Notes: a model not told the origin generated them from the sequence alone. 64,000 nucleotides of DNA from CAVUDO01 sp963740255 (GCA_963740255.1 CAVUDO010000002.1:2108001-2172000); one strand, 5' to 3'; shown: positions 1-9,866, counted from the stretch's first letter. Numbers and translations: made by a program.

Positions 1-1339
<1,339 letters not shown>

Positions 1340-1340
1340 C

Positions 1341-1856
1341 GTGCCCTCCTCCCGCCGCCGCCTGCCCCCGGGCCTTACCGAGCCGAGCGTCCGGGACGCG
1401 ATCGTACGCGTCAGGCGCGGTCGCCGGATCCCTTCCGCGTTGGTCCCCTTGTCACTCGTCGGCTTCACCAGGCGATCGTTCCTCGCAATCGGAAGCCTGC
1501 ACTCCAAGGCCAGTCGTTTCCACTACCCAGCGCGGCTGTCCCGCTCCCTGCTCCTGGCCGATGGACCGGCGCCAGCCTGGAACCACAGGCGCGTCCGCTG
1601 GCCCGACTTCTGGATCCCCGTCAACCGCGCCGACGCGCTCGACGCCCTCCGCGAGGCCCACCGCCGGGCGCGGGCCGGGGAACGCGTCGAGGTCGCCTGC
1701 CTTGGCGGCGTCGGCCGCACTGGAACCGCACTCGCGGCGCTGGCCGTCCTCGACGGCCTCCCCCACCAGCAGGCCGTGACCTGGATCCGCGACCGCTACC
1801 ACCAGCGCGCCGTAGAGACCCCCTGGCAACGGCGGTGGCTCCGCGCGGTCCACTGA
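1341..1856 (+). CDS. Tyrosine phosphatase-like protein, start uncertain
   Basis: The C-terminal half is a short protein-tyrosine-phosphatase-type domain. It has the P-loop C-x5-R as CLGGVGRTGTAL at about residues 119-130, followed by the conserved tail HQRAVETPWQRRWL, a form common in actinobacterial putative phosphatases. The upstream motif RWPDFWIP also fits that family. The first 75 or so residues are unconvincing. The GTG at 1341 sits on top of the divergent deoA start and Shine-Dalgarno, which is implausible; TTG codons at 1440 or 1449 are alternatives but lack a Shine-Dalgarno. The gene may be N-terminally decayed. The P-loop Cys and Arg are present, so activity is possible. The substrate is unknown. 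Confidence 0.65.
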   Translation: MPSSRRRLPPGLTEPSVRDAIVRVRRGRRIPSALVPLSLVGFTRRSFLAIGSLHSKASRFHYPARLSRSLLLADGPAPAWNHRRVRWPDFWIPVNRADALDALREAHRRARAGERVEVACLGGVGRTGTALAALAVLDGLPHQQAVTWIRDRYHQRAVETPWQRRWLRAVH

Positions 1857-2150
1857 CGAAGGGCTGGCGCCTGCACCGCGAGCAGGGTGAACGCCACCTC
1901 GGTGAGCAGCACCAATGCCGCCCAGCCCGGCCGCGTCGGTGTGCCCGCCGCCGTACACGAGCGCCCCCCGCGGTCACGACGCCGGCCGCCACGACCGGCA
2001 TCGCCGGCGGCCGCGTGCTGGCCGGCCAGCACGGCGGTGGAACCACGGTCCGGGCCGCCGCACCGGCGCCCGTCCCGCCGACCCTTCGACGTCGACCTGT
2101 CTCCGGGCCTGCCCGACCTCTCGGCTTCCCGCGCGCACTGCGGGCGTCCT
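1857..2150 (-). pseudogene. Possible decayed small membrane-protein gene
   Basis: No single frame makes a believable protein in these roughly 300 bases. On the minus strand, hydrophobic stretches are scattered over different frames: MPVVAAGVVTAGGA in one, ALVYGGGHTDAAGLGG in a second and ALVLLTEVAFTLLAVQAPAL in a third. This is what a small multi-pass membrane protein would look like after several frameshifts. I cannot assign a family, and GC-rich chance frames are a real alternative. Confidence 0.2.
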
Positions 2151-2155
2151 GCGAG

Positions 2156-3655
2156 TCAGCCTTGGACGGGCGACAGGTCACGGCGCATGCAGACGCGGGG
2201 CCAGCGGTCCAGGCCGTGGGCGGCCTCGCGGCGGCGGATCGCCCGCAGGCCCGCCGTGAGGTCGCTCTCGTCCAACGTGCGGAATCCGCACCGGAGGTAG
2301 TAGGGCGCGTTCCACGGCACGTCGGCGAACGTGGTGAGGGTCAGGGCCGGCATGCCGGCGGCGCGGGCGTGGCCGGCCGCGTGGTCGAGCAGCTGGCGGC
2401 CCACCCCGCGGCGGGCGCTGTCCGGGTGCACGGAGACCTGCTCGACGTGCAGGTTGCCGTCGACCAGCTCGGCGACGAGGTAGGCGATCGGCTGATCACC
2501 GGCATCGGTGGCGACCCACGCCAGGCCGGCCCGCTGATGTCGGGCGAGTGCGTCCAGAGGAGGCGGCTCGTCGTCGGCGACGTCCGCCATGCCGAGGCCG
2601 CGGAAGGCCTGTCCGGCGGCGCGCTCGATGTCGCGCAGCACGGGCAACTCCTCGACATGGGCCGTCCGGATACGCATCGGTCCATGCCGAGGCACGGTCA
2701 GGGCGAGGCCCGTGACCAGCGATGCGATGGCGGCGGCCGGCGGCGCGAGGTGCGGGAGGTCGAGGTAGCCGACGAACAGGTGCGTCCCGACGGCGGCGCC
2801 CAGCGAGACGGTGCCGGCGAACAGCATCGTCTCCCACAGCGCCCGGGACAGCGGGGCGTGCCAGAGACAGGCGAACGCCGTCAGACCCGTGGTGAACACC
2901 GCACCGCCGAAGCCCACCCGGTCGTGCGCGATCAGCGAGACGAGCCGCGGGTTGACGGCCCGGAGCTGGTCGGCCGACAGTCCGATGAACGCCAGGTCCG
3001 CCGGCACGAACACGTCCGTGACGCCCACCCACAGGATGGTCAGGCCTCCGACCGCCGTCCCGAGCGCACCGGCCAGCAGGCAGGCCCGACCGAGGCCGTG
3101 CCGGCTCGTCAGCCGCGGGAAGCCGCCGGGGGAGAACAGCGCACCGGGCCCGCCAGGCCGCCGGACGGACCGCCGCCCGAGCGCCAGGCCGGCAGCGAAG
3201 AACGGTGCCAGCAGGAGCGTCCCGAGACCGTGCCAGGTGTCGAGGTAGCCGTAGCCCAGGTACGCCAGGAAGGTGAGGAACCCCAGGCTGCCGCTGAACA
3301 GCAGCAACCACCACGCCCACGCCTCGCCGCGCCGGAGCGGGAAGAGGATCACATACAGGTAGAGCGCCCCGATCGCGCAGAGCGCACCGCCGAACGCCGC
3401 GCGGTCGTGCACCATGAAACCGACGATTCGGCAGTCGGCGAGCGAACACAGGTCGGCGGCACTCATCCCGAGGTACCGGATGTCGTGCGGCAGGAACTCC
3501 CCGCTCGCCGCGAGGAAGATCGCGAACCCGCCCGCGAAGAACAGGCTGCCGGCGACCACCAGCAGTAGGCCGAGCCCGCCGGCGGCGACCGTCCGCACCA
3601 GGCCGGCGTCCTCGTCCACCGCCGTCGGCACCTGCACGTCCCCGCCTGTCCGCAC
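2156..3655 (-). CDS. Membrane protein with duplicated domain fused to GNAT acetyltransferase
   Basis: A 499-residue protein in two parts. Residues about 20-320 are membrane-embedded and contain an internal duplication. Copy 1 (about 55-142) and copy 2 (about 216-300) share the order F(L/V)P-D-YLGMS/FIGLS, then HDR-x-x-FGGA, then a helix pair ending GYLD. From Met327 a GNAT domain follows (MRIRTAHVEELPVLRDIERAAG), with the acetyl-CoA loop near VSVHPDSARRGVGRQLLDHA and the C-terminal YYLRCGFR. No stop separates the parts. The membrane half resembles uncharacterised actinobacterial membrane proteins and has no known function. The GNAT half is normally a free cytoplasmic enzyme of unknown substrate. 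The GTG start at 3655 is the furthest upstream and is uncertain. Confidence 0.75.
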   Translation of the reverse strand: MRTGGDVQVPTAVDEDAGLVRTVAAGGLGLLLVVAGSLFFAGGFAIFLAASGEFLPHDIRYLGMSAADLCSLADCRIVGFMVHDRAAFGGALCAIGALYLYVILFPLRRGEAWAWWLLLFSGSLGFLTFLAYLGYGYLDTWHGLGTLLLAPFFAAGLALGRRSVRRPGGPGALFSPGGFPRLTSRHGLGRACLLAGALGTAVGGLTILWVGVTDVFVPADLAFIGLSADQLRAVNPRLVSLIAHDRVGFGGAVFTTGLTAFACLWHAPLSRALWETMLFAGTVSLGAAVGTHLFVGYLDLPHLAPPAAAIASLVTGLALTVPRHGPMRIRTAHVEELPVLRDIERAAGQAFRGLGMADVADDEPPPLDALARHQRAGLAWVATDAGDQPIAYLVAELVDGNLHVEQVSVHPDSARRGVGRQLLDHAAGHARAAGMPALTLTTFADVPWNAPYYLRCGFRTLDESDLTAGLRAIRRREAAHGLDRWPRVCMRRDLSPVQG

Positions 3656-3704
3656 GACCGCGAGCGTAGCGACCGGCCGGCCGGCGGCGCCGCGACGCGC
3701 GGGT

Positions 3705-4115
3705 TCAGTGTCCGGCGAGGTCTTCGGGGCCGAAGGCGTCGGGGAGGATCTCGGCCATCGGCCGGGCCCCGGAGACGGTGTCGAGCAGGCACTCCGGCCC
3801 GCCGTGCTCCGACAGGATCTGCCGGCACTGCCCGCAAGGCATCAACGGCTTGCCCGCCGCATCGACGCAGGCCACCGCGACCAGGCGTCCGCCGCCGCTG
3901 GCCTGCATCGCCGACACCATGCCGCACTCGGCACAGAGCGCGGCCCCGTATGCGGCGTTCTCCACGTTGCACCCGGTGACGATTCGGCCGTCGTCCACCA
4001 GCCCGGCCGCGCCGACCGGGAACCGGGAGTAGGGCGCGTACGCGTGCCCCATCACCTCGACCGCGGCCGTGCGGAGGGCGTCCCAGTCGATCTTCCCGAC
4101 GCTGTCAGCCCGCAC
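3705..4115 (-). CDS. cdd: Cytidine deaminase
   Basis: Zinc-dependent hydrolytic deamination of cytidine/deoxycytidine to uridine/deoxyuridine. At 136 residues it has the size of the homotetrameric family. Zinc and catalytic motifs are intact: the CAE triad in NAAYGAALCAECG and the PCGQCRQ pair. The N-terminus carries the substrate-loop motif YAPYSRFPVGAA. The start is the GTG at 4115; an ATG is absent and the ribosome site (GGGCGGC) is weak. It lies 74 bp downstream of the second permease gene of the nucleoside transporter and upstream of deoA on the same strand, consistent with pyrimidine nucleoside salvage. Confidence 0.95.
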   Translation of the reverse strand: MRADSVGKIDWDALRTAAVEVMGHAYAPYSRFPVGAAGLVDDGRIVTGCNVENAAYGAALCAECGMVSAMQASGGGRLVAVACVDAAGKPLMPCGQCRQILSEHGGPECLLDTVSGARPMAEILPDAFGPEDLAGH

Positions 4116-4189
4116 GCCGCCCACTCTATGCCGGGCCCCGCCGGAGCCACGCGGGACACGGCGCGCGGGCGCGGCGGCGCCCGCGACCG

Positions 4190-5462
4190 TCACTCCTGGC
4201 CCCGCCGGTACCTCAGGCCGTCGGCGGCCGGAGCTCGCAACCGTTGGGCGGCCAGCGCCAGCACCAGCAACGTCGTGAGGTGCGGCGCGAACGCGACGAA
4301 CTGCTCCGGCACCTCGTCGGAGACGAAGAACCAGACCAGCAGCGCGGCGGCGAGCACCGCGGCCACCCCTGCCATCAGCCAACTGCGCTTGTAGGCGCGC
4401 CAGGCCGCCAGCGCGATCAGCAGCAGCGCGAGCAACAGCAGCAGGGCGTGCACCGACGCGCCGCCGGACGGCCGCTGCTGCAACGCATCGGTGAACCCGA
4501 AGATGCCGGCACCTGCCGCCAGTCCACCGGGCCGCCAGTTGCCGAAGATCATCGTCGCGAGACCGATGTAGCCGCGGCCGTTGGTCTGGCCCTCGCGGTA
4601 GATGCTGGCGGCGACCTCTGACAGGTAGGCGCCGCCCAGCCCGGCGAACGCGCCCGAGGTGATCACCGCGACGTACTTGTAGTAGTAGACGTTGATGCCC
4701 AGCGACTCGGCGGCCTTCGGGTTCTCCCCGCACGACCGGAGCCGCAGCCCGAACGCCGTCCGCCACAGCACGTAGTAGCTCAGCGGCACCAGCGCGATCG
4801 CCACCAGCGTCAGCAGCGACACCTCGGTGACCAGCCCGCCCACGATGCCGGCCAGGTCGGACAGCACGAACCACCCCTTGGCGGCGAGCGAACTCATCGC
4901 ATCGGGTATCCCTGGAACCGAGACCGTCGTCGATGTCCGGGACGGTCGGCGACTGGGTGATGCCGCCGCCCTCCACCCCGGCGAACGCGATGCCGGAGAG
5001 GTACCGGGTCACGCCGAGGCCGAGGATCGTGATCGCCACCCCGGAGACGATGTGGTCGACGCCGAACGTCACGGTGGCCAGCGCGTGCAACGCCCCGCCG
5101 AGCGCGCCGCCGAGGATCCCGGCGATCACGCCGGTCCACGGGCCCCACTGGTAGCCGGCCCAGGCACCGAACCAGGTACCCAGCACCATCATCCCTTCCA
5201 GGCCGATGTTGATCACGCCCGCGCGCTCGGCCCACAGGCCGCCGAGCCCCGCGAGGCCGATCGGCACGGCGGCCTGCAACGCGGCCCGCATCGTGCCCGG
5301 CGAGGTCAGGTCGTCGGCACCGGTGGCCAGGCGCACCACCGAGAGCAGGACCAGTCCCCCGGAGATGGCGAGCAACAGGATCGGCAACGAGATCCGCCGA
5401 CGCTTGGCCGGCGCCGGCCCGGCCGTGGGCTCGACCAGCGCGCCGGACGTCGTGGTGCTCAT
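4190..5462 (-). pseudogene. Nucleoside ABC transporter permease 2, disrupted by a frameshift
   Basis: Second transmembrane subunit of a BMP-type nucleoside importer (similar in kind to NupQ/YufQ). The first part starts at ATG 5462 and runs through EGMMVLGTWFGAWAGYQWG and VGVAITILGLG-type helices. The second part (in-frame from 4190) continues with SYYVLWRTAFGLRLRSCGE and AFAGLGGAYLSEV. The two lie in different frames. Removing one base of the GG pair at 4924-4925 joins PDIDD to VSVPGIPDAMSSLAAKG and restores a 423-residue protein of normal length. The span is 3n+1. As written, translation goes out of frame at that point. The ATG overlaps the upstream permease stop (ATGA). A sequencing error is as likely as true inactivation. 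Confidence 0.88.
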
Positions 5463-6709
5463 GCCGTGTCTCCCTTGCTGTCTCCCTTGCCGGCGCCCGT
5501 GCCGTCCCGGTCGGCGCCGGTGCCCGCGCCGCTCGCCCGGGCCGGCGTGGCCGCGTCGGTGTCCGCCCCGACCGGTACCGGCTCGGTCGGGCCGGCCGGC
5601 TGGTCGGTGGCCAGCAACCGGCCCACCTGGCTCTGTTCGGTCCGCCGTGCGACCCGGGCCACGACCTCGTACGCCACCACCACCGCGAGCACGGTGACGC
5701 CCTGCATGATCGTGACGATCTCGCGCGGGATGCCTTCGAGGTCGAGGATCTGTCCGGACCGGTCGAGGAAGGACCACAGCACCGCGCCGATCGCGATGCC
5801 GACCGGATGGTTCCGGCCGAGCAGCGCGATCGCGATGCCGACGAACCCGATCCCGGCGGGGAAGTCGGAGGAGAACCGGTGCGTGTCGCCGAGCAGCAAC
5901 GGCAGCCCGACCAGGCCGGCAGTGCCGCCCGAGAGGAGCATGCTGATCAGCACCATGCGCTTGACGCTCACGCCGCTGGCCACGGCGGCGGTCGGGTTGG
6001 CTCCCGCCGCCCGAAGGTCGAAGCCGAACCGGGTGCGGTTGATCAGCACCCAGTAGCCGGTGCCGACCAGGACTGCCACCACGACCATCCCGTAGACGCC
6101 TTCGCGGCTGCCGAAGAACGAGAAGTCGAACGCGGGGAACGCGGGAATCCACGACGACTCGGGCAGCGTCCGGGTGTAGACGATGTTGCCGCCCTCTTCC
6201 CGGACCCCGAAGCGCGCCTCGTTGACGAAGTACGCCAGCAGGCCGGCGGCGACCGCGTTGAGCATGATCGTGGAGATGACCTCGCTGACCCCGCGGGTCA
6301 CCTTGAGCACCCCGGCGATCCCGGCCCAGGCGGCACCGACCGCCACCGCGACCACGATCATCGCCAGCGTCAGCAACGGACCGGGCAGGCGATCCATGAA
6401 CGCCGCGCCGCCGAGTGCGGCGGCGAACATGGCGGCGAGCTGGTACTGCCCGTCGACGCCGATGTTGAACAGGTTCATCCGGAACCCGATCGCGACGGCC
6501 ACTGCGGCGAGGTAGTAGTACGTCGACCGGTTGAGGACGTCGACGACCGAATCGGGCTGGATGCCGTACTCCAGCATCCGGGAGAACGTGTACGTCGGGT
6601 TGATGTTGCTGATCAGCAGCACCACAGAGGACAGCGCGAGGGCCACCAACAGCGCACCGACCGGCGCCGCGAGGCTGAACACGATCCGGCGCGGCCTGAA
6701 CCGGCCCAT
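5459..6709 (-). CDS. Nucleoside ABC transporter permease 1
   Basis: First integral-membrane subunit of the BMP/nucleoside importer (NupP-like, BPD_transp_2 fold). The 416-residue protein has about nine hydrophobic segments and family motifs such as RMNLFNIGVDGQYQLAAMFA and RAAGANPTAAVASGVSV. The C-terminal 60 residues are a polar Thr/Ala/Gly-rich cytoplasmic tail, longer than usual. The ATG at 6709 overlaps the ATPase stop by one base (TGATG), and its own stop overlaps the next permease start (ATGA), so translation is probably coupled. The import substrate is inferred from linked cdd and deoA. Confidence 0.92.
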   Translation of the reverse strand: MGRFRPRRIVFSLAAPVGALLVALALSSVVLLISNINPTYTFSRMLEYGIQPDSVVDVLNRSTYYYLAAVAVAIGFRMNLFNIGVDGQYQLAAMFAAALGGAAFMDRLPGPLLTLAMIVVAVAVGAAWAGIAGVLKVTRGVSEVISTIMLNAVAAGLLAYFVNEARFGVREEGGNIVYTRTLPESSWIPAFPAFDFSFFGSREGVYGMVVVAVLVGTGYWVLINRTRFGFDLRAAGANPTAAVASGVSVKRMVLISMLLSGGTAGLVGLPLLLGDTHRFSSDFPAGIGFVGIAIALLGRNHPVGIAIGAVLWSFLDRSGQILDLEGIPREIVTIMQGVTVLAVVVAYEVVARVARRTEQSQVGRLLATDQPAGPTEPVPVGADTDAATPARASGAGTGADRDGTGAGKGDSKGDTA

Positions 6710-8355
6710 CAGGGTGCCTCCTCGGTGCGCCCGGCGGCCGTGCCGCCGCTGGCCGTGCCGCCGCTGGCCGTGCCGCCGCTGGCCGTGCCGCCGCTGGTGG
6801 TCGTCGCCGCGGCCGCCGCGCGTTCCCCGGCCCCGGTCATCGCCGAGCCGAGTTCCTCGGGTGTGACGGTGGCCGGGTCGGCGTCGACGACCAGCCTGCC
6901 GCGCAGGATCACCTTGACGGTGTCCGACAGCCCGATCAGCTCGTCCAGGTCGGCGGAGATGAGCAGCACCCCGAGGCCCTCACGCCGGGCGTTGCGGATG
7001 TGCTCCCAGATTGCCGCCTGCGCGCCGACGTCCACTCCCCGGGTCGGGTGCGCGGCGAGCAGGACGACCGGCGCGTGGCTCATCTCCCGGCCCACGATCA
7101 GCTTCTGCTGGTTGCCGCCGGACAGGGCGTGCGCGGTGACCTCGATGCTCGGCGTCCGCACGTCGTAGCCGGCGACGATGCGCTCGGTGTCGCGCCTCGC
7201 GCCGCGGATGTCGAGGAAGGCGCCGTTGACGTTCGGGGGCTGGGTCTGGTGGCCGAGCATCCGGTTCTCCCAGAGCGGCTCGTCCAGCAGCAGGCCCTGA
7301 CGGTGCCGGTCCTCCGGGATGAAGCCGACACCGGCCTCCCGGCGGCGTCGGGTGTTCCAGTCCCCGATCGCCGTCTCGCCCAGGACCACCTCGCCGGTGG
7401 ACGCCCGGCAGCCCATGATCGCGTCGACCAGCTCGGCCTGGCCGTTGCCCTCGACCCCGGCGATGCCGAGGATCTCGCCGGCCCGGATCGTGAACGACAC
7501 GTCGTCCACGACCGGCCGGCCGTCGGGAGTGGTCACGGTGAGCCCGGTGACCGTGAGCGCGGGCGCGCCGAACGCCGTCTCGGCCCGGGTCTCGGGGCTG
7601 GGCAGCTCGCTGCCGACCATCAGCTCGGCGAGCTTGCGGGCGGTGACCTCGGACGGGTCGACGCTGGCCACCGTGGTGCCCCGCCGGATCACCGTGATCG
7701 CGTCGGCCACCGAGAGCACCTCGTCCAGCTTGTGCGAGATGAACAGGATCGTGAGGCCCTCGCGGGTCAGCTCGCGGAGGTTGCCGAAGAGCTCGTCCAC
7801 CTCCTGCGGGACGAGCACCGCGGTGGGCTCGTCGAGGATCAGGATGCGGGCCCCGCGGTAGAGCACCTTGAGGATCTCGACCCGCTGGCGGGCACCGACC
7901 CCGAGGTCCTCGACCAGGGCGTCCGGCTCGATGCCCAGGCCGTACTGGTCGGAGATCTCCACGATCGCGCGGCGGGCCTTGGCCGCGATGCCGTGCCGGC
8001 CCTCTGCGCCGAGGACGACGTTCTCCAGGACGGTCAGGTTGTCGGCGAGCATGAAGTGCTGGTGCACCATGCCGATCCCGGCCCGGATCGCCTGCTGCGG
8101 CGAGCCGAACGCGACCGGGGAGCCGTGCACGGAGATGGTGCCCTCGTCCGGCTTCTGCATCCCGTAGAGGATCTTCATGAGCGTCGACTTGCCGGCGCCG
8201 TTCTCCCCGACCAGCGCGTGCACCGTGCCCGGTGCCACGGTGAGGTAGATGTCGTGGTTGGCCACCACGCCGGGGAAGCGCTTGAGGATGCCTTCGAGCT
8301 GGACGGCGGGCGGCGCGGCGACCGGCGGTCCGGCGGCCGTGGCGGCGGCGGTCAC
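6709..8355 (-). CDS. Nucleoside ABC transporter ATPase (two nucleotide-binding domains)
   Basis: Energises the nucleoside importer. Of 548 residues, NBD1 holds Walker A GENGAGKS (about 50-57), Q-loop VHQHFM, an unusual signature VGARQRVEI and Walker B ILILDEPTA. NBD2 has a degenerate Walker A (GVEGNGQAE), signature LSGGNQQKL and AHPTRG replacing the usual DEPTRG region. This asymmetry is normal for sugar/nucleoside double ATPases (RbsA/NupO type), although the AAHP at the second Walker B is a further departure. The tail carries four SGGTA repeats. Start GTG 8355 overlaps the stop of a 23-codon ORF (GTGA) and has no good Shine-Dalgarno of its own, which suggests coupling. Confidence 0.92.
   Translation of the reverse strand: MTAAATAAGPPVAAPPAVQLEGILKRFPGVVANHDIYLTVAPGTVHALVGENGAGKSTLMKILYGMQKPDEGTISVHGSPVAFGSPQQAIRAGIGMVHQHFMLADNLTVLENVVLGAEGRHGIAAKARRAIVEISDQYGLGIEPDALVEDLGVGARQRVEILKVLYRGARILILDEPTAVLVPQEVDELFGNLRELTREGLTILFISHKLDEVLSVADAITVIRRGTTVASVDPSEVTARKLAELMVGSELPSPETRAETAFGAPALTVTGLTVTTPDGRPVVDDVSFTIRAGEILGIAGVEGNGQAELVDAIMGCRASTGEVVLGETAIGDWNTRRRREAGVGFIPEDRHRQGLLLDEPLWENRMLGHQTQPPNVNGAFLDIRGARRDTERIVAGYDVRTPSIEVTAHALSGGNQQKLIVGREMSHAPVVLLAAHPTRGVDVGAQAAIWEHIRNARREGLGVLLISADLDELIGLSDTVKVILRGRLVVDADPATVTPEELGSAMTGAGERAAAAATTTSGGTASGGTASGGTASGGTAAGRTEEAP
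6736..6795. repeat. Four perfect 15-bp tandem repeats inside the ATPase gene
   Basis: The unit ggccgtgccgccgct occurs four times without mismatch at 6736-6750, 6751-6765, 6766-6780 and 6781-6795. In the ATPase reading frame it encodes repeated SGGTA near the C-terminus. Because the unit is a multiple of three, copy number could change without frameshift. Confidence 0.95.
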
Positions 8356-8423
8356 GTACAGGCCCGGGTCGTTCGGCGGCGCCCGGAGGGGTATCGGCTG
8401 GATCTCTCACTGCGGCCGGTCAT
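8352..8423 (-). CDS. Small 23-codon ORF translationally coupled to the ABC ATPase
   Basis: ATG 8423 is preceded by a strong Shine-Dalgarno (AGGAGGG, 7 nt spacing). The frame encodes MTGRSERSSRYPSGRRRTTR followed by ACT. Its TGA overlaps the GTG start of the ATPase as GTGA. The ATPase has no convincing ribosome site of its own, so reinitiation after this ORF is a plausible way to start it. The product is short, basic and unlike any family I know. An alternative is that the true ATPase start lay here before an indel; the two frames differ by 68 nt. Confidence 0.5.
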   Translation of the reverse strand: MTGRSERSSRYPSGRRRTTRACT

Positions 8424-8469
8424 GCGGTGCCCTCCTCGTGCCCGGGCCGAGACGCTCTACGGGTGAGAC

Positions 8470-8504
8470 AGGGCCCGGGGGGAGGCTAGCTCCCCCCGGG
8501 CCCT
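8470..8504 (-). terminator. Perfect 15-bp GC-rich stem between the binding-protein gene and the ATPase gene
   Basis: Arms agggcccggggggag (8470-8484) and ctccccccgggccct (8490-8504) are fully complementary around a 5-nt loop gctag. No T-run follows, as is usual in actinobacteria. Its place just after the lipoprotein gene suggests partial termination or 3'-end stabilisation, so that the binding protein is made in excess over the membrane complex. Confidence 0.75.
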
Positions 8505-8556
8505 GAGGTACGTCAAACGACGACGTCGACCTGATGCCGTCGCAGACGGCCTCGAC

Positions 8557-9606
8557 TCAGGTTGCGGGTTTGTCGGAAACCTTGATCGTGCCGTCCACGA
8601 TCTTCTTCTTGTAGTCCTCGAGCTGCGGCTTGATGTCGTCGACGAACCCACCGGAGGTGGAGTAGCCCACGCCGTCGGCCTTGAGGTCGTACACCGAGAT
8701 ACCGGCGGCGAACTTGTCGTCCGACACCTTCTTGACGAAGTCGAACACCGCGTTGTCGACCCGCTTGAGCATCGAGGTGAGGATGACGTCCTTCACGGCG
8801 GCGTCCGCCGACTGGTACTGGTCGGAGTCGACGCCGATGGCCAGGGCGTTCTTGGCCTTGGCCGCCTGGAAGACGCCGGAGCCCGAACCGCCCGCCGCCG
8901 CGTAGATCACGTCGGCGCCGCCCTCGTACATGCCGGTCGCCGTCGTCTTGCCGGCGGCCGGGTCGTTGAAGCCGCTGCAGCCCGGCGGGTTGGACAGGTA
9001 GCGGGAGACGACCTTGATGCTCGGGTCGACGGCCTTCACGCCCTGCTCGAAGCCGGCCTGGAACTTCTGCAGCAGCGGCACCAGGCAGCCGCCGATGTAG
9101 CCGACGCTCTTGGTCTTGGTCTTCAACGCCGCGGCGACGCCGACCAGGAACGAGCCCTGCTCCTCGGCGAAGACCAGGTTGGCCACGTTCGGGGCGTTCT
9201 CCACCACACCGTCGACGATGCCGAACTTCACGTTCGGGAACTCCGGTGCGACCTTCTTCAGCGCGTCGGCGTAGGCGAAGCCGACGGCGATGACGGGGTT
9301 GTACCCGGCCTGGGCGAGCAGGCGGAGCCGCTCCTCCTTGTCGGCCGGGGGCTCGTTCGCCTTGGCCGAGAGGTCCTTGACGTCGAGCTTGAGTTCGCTC
9401 TTGACCTTCTCCAGACCGGCGTAGGCGGCGTCGTTGAAGGACTTGTCGCCCCGGCCGCCGATGTCGTAGGCCAGGCCCACCTTCACCGACTTCTTCGCCG
9501 TGGCGGTGTCGTCGCCGCTCACCGACTTGCCCCCACCACAGGCAGCGAGTGCCATCGCGCCGGCAGCGAACACGGCGGCCAGCTTCATCCCACGCGATAC
9601 GCGCAA
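8557..9606 (-). CDS. BMP-family nucleoside-binding lipoprotein
   Basis: Extracytoplasmic substrate-binding lipoprotein of the nucleoside importer (PnrA/BmpA/NupN family). A type II signal peptide ends in the lipobox MALAACGGG, so the mature protein would be lipid-anchored at Cys. The mature domain has family landmarks GLAYDIGGRGDKSFNDAAYAG, IAVGFAYADALKKVA, YAAAGGSGSGVF and GVDSDQYQ. I chose the TTG start at 9606 because GAAGGAG lies 6 nt upstream; a GTG at 9630 would add 8 unnecessary residues. First gene of the operon; a CRP-type site lies about 245 bp upstream. Confidence 0.93.
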   Translation of the reverse strand: MRVSRGMKLAAVFAAGAMALAACGGGKSVSGDDTATAKKSVKVGLAYDIGGRGDKSFNDAAYAGLEKVKSELKLDVKDLSAKANEPPADKEERLRLLAQAGYNPVIAVGFAYADALKKVAPEFPNVKFGIVDGVVENAPNVANLVFAEEQGSFLVGVAAALKTKTKSVGYIGGCLVPLLQKFQAGFEQGVKAVDPSIKVVSRYLSNPPGCSGFNDPAAGKTTATGMYEGGADVIYAAAGGSGSGVFQAAKAKNALAIGVDSDQYQSADAAVKDVILTSMLKRVDNAVFDFVKKVSDDKFAAGISVYDLKADGVGYSTSGGFVDDIKPQLEDYKKKIVDGTIKVSDKPAT

Positions 9607-9850
9607 GGCGGTCTCCTTCCCCGGCCGCACCGCCCGACTGCGGTGCAGAACAGCGGGAGCTTAAGTCTCGGCCGCACGATCGTTCAGGAGGTGCGCCGAA
9701 GTCGTCACCGGACCGTGACCGAAGCTCAGCCGGACGAACAGCTACCGATCGACACATACTCCTGCTGCCGCCCCGCTACAAGCGTCCGTGTGGCTTGATC
9801 GGTGCGAAAAGTGGCCGAGTTTAGCGTTACGCTTTCGCTCAGGCAAAGAG

Positions 9851-9866
9851 TGTGATCCAGATCACG
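9851..9866. promoter_or_regulatory. CRP/GlxR-type binding site
   Basis: The sequence tgtgatccagatcacg matches the TGTGA-N6-TCACA consensus of the Crp/Fnr superfamily at 9 of 10 informative bases. It lies in the 390-bp gap between the leftward binding-protein gene (start 9606) and the rightward beta-propeller gene (start 9997) and could serve either. Nothing else in the gap is recognisable apart from an AT-richer stretch near 9800-9850. Confidence 0.6.

Noticed and set aside
7650..7700. Second ABC ATPase domain as inactivated by mutation
   Set aside because: Degenerate Walker A in the second domain is normal for this double-ATPase family.
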